Assembly (NCBI GenBank): GCA_002373325.1
Contig: DFKI01000027.1
Coordinates: 35,749-40,965 of the forward strand
Direction of reading: 5' to 3'
DNA length: 5,217 nt
Source of the DNA: Treponema sp. UBA3649
Lineage (GTDB): Bacteria > Spirochaetota > Spirochaetia > Treponematales > Treponemataceae
Shown here: positions 5,129 through 5,217 of the stretch, piece after piece
Numbering within the stretch: position 1 is the first letter of the stretch
Layout: the number at the start of each line of letters is the position of its first letter
Program-made: the position numbers and the translations under genes
The notes under the pieces: generated by a model
The model's input: the letters and a program-made list of their open reading frames with translations, nothing else
Told to the model about the DNA's origin: nothing
The model's database searches: none

Positions 5129-5217
5129 AAATAAGGGTGTAGAAGGCAAGCGCAAATCTAAATTAAACTTGGGAATTGTAAATCTAAAAGAGGAACCGCT
5201 TTCATTTACGGTGAGAA

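Noticed and set aside
5129..5217. Terminator or new gene start after the YbjQ-like gene
   Set aside because: Only a weak ACCG/CGGT pairing with a 10-base loop and a repeated AAATCTAAA (5154-5162 and 5180-5188) are seen; no T tract and no start with a ribosome binding site before the window ends.

Overview
The window reads as bacterial chromosome of moderate GC, with frequent runs of A or T inside genes. Its core is a tightly packed minus-strand operon for the nickel-pincer nucleotide (NPN) cofactor, in transcription order: membrane gene A, membrane gene B, larE, larB, larC. The packing, the dispersed-type inverted repeats at the left edge and the look of the proteins would suit a host-associated spirochaete such as a gut or rumen Treponema. 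That placement is an impression only; Clostridia or Fibrobacter cannot be excluded.

Layout. Positions 1-90 hold short GC-rich inverted and direct repeats downstream of larC. Positions 147-2945 hold larC, larB and larE on the minus strand. Positions 2956-3692 hold two small membrane-protein genes that begin the same operon. Every junction is an overlap or a 10-base gap, so translational coupling is likely. Positions 3693-3765 are a short AT-rich intergenic region. Positions 3766-4368 are the remains of a DEDDh-type 3'-5' exonuclease gene, broken by frameshifts and apparently missing its middle. Positions 4369-4566 are an intergenic region with a near-consensus sigma-70 promoter pointing right. 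That promoter drives a two-gene plus-strand unit: a two-helix membrane protein and a YbjQ/UPF0145-family protein, overlapping by 20 bases.

How the genes work together. LarB carboxylates and hydrolyses nicotinic acid adenine dinucleotide, LarE adds sulfur to the two carboxylates, and LarC inserts nickel. The product is the cofactor of lactate racemase LarA and its relatives. No larA-family gene lies in the window, so the user enzyme must be elsewhere. The two unnamed membrane proteins at the head of the operon are the least explained part. One has a His/Glu-rich motif at a membrane segment, and a nickel-related or cofactor-related role is a reasonable but unproven guess. LarC carries a 42-residue insert with 23 histidines, which would suit nickel storage or buffering.
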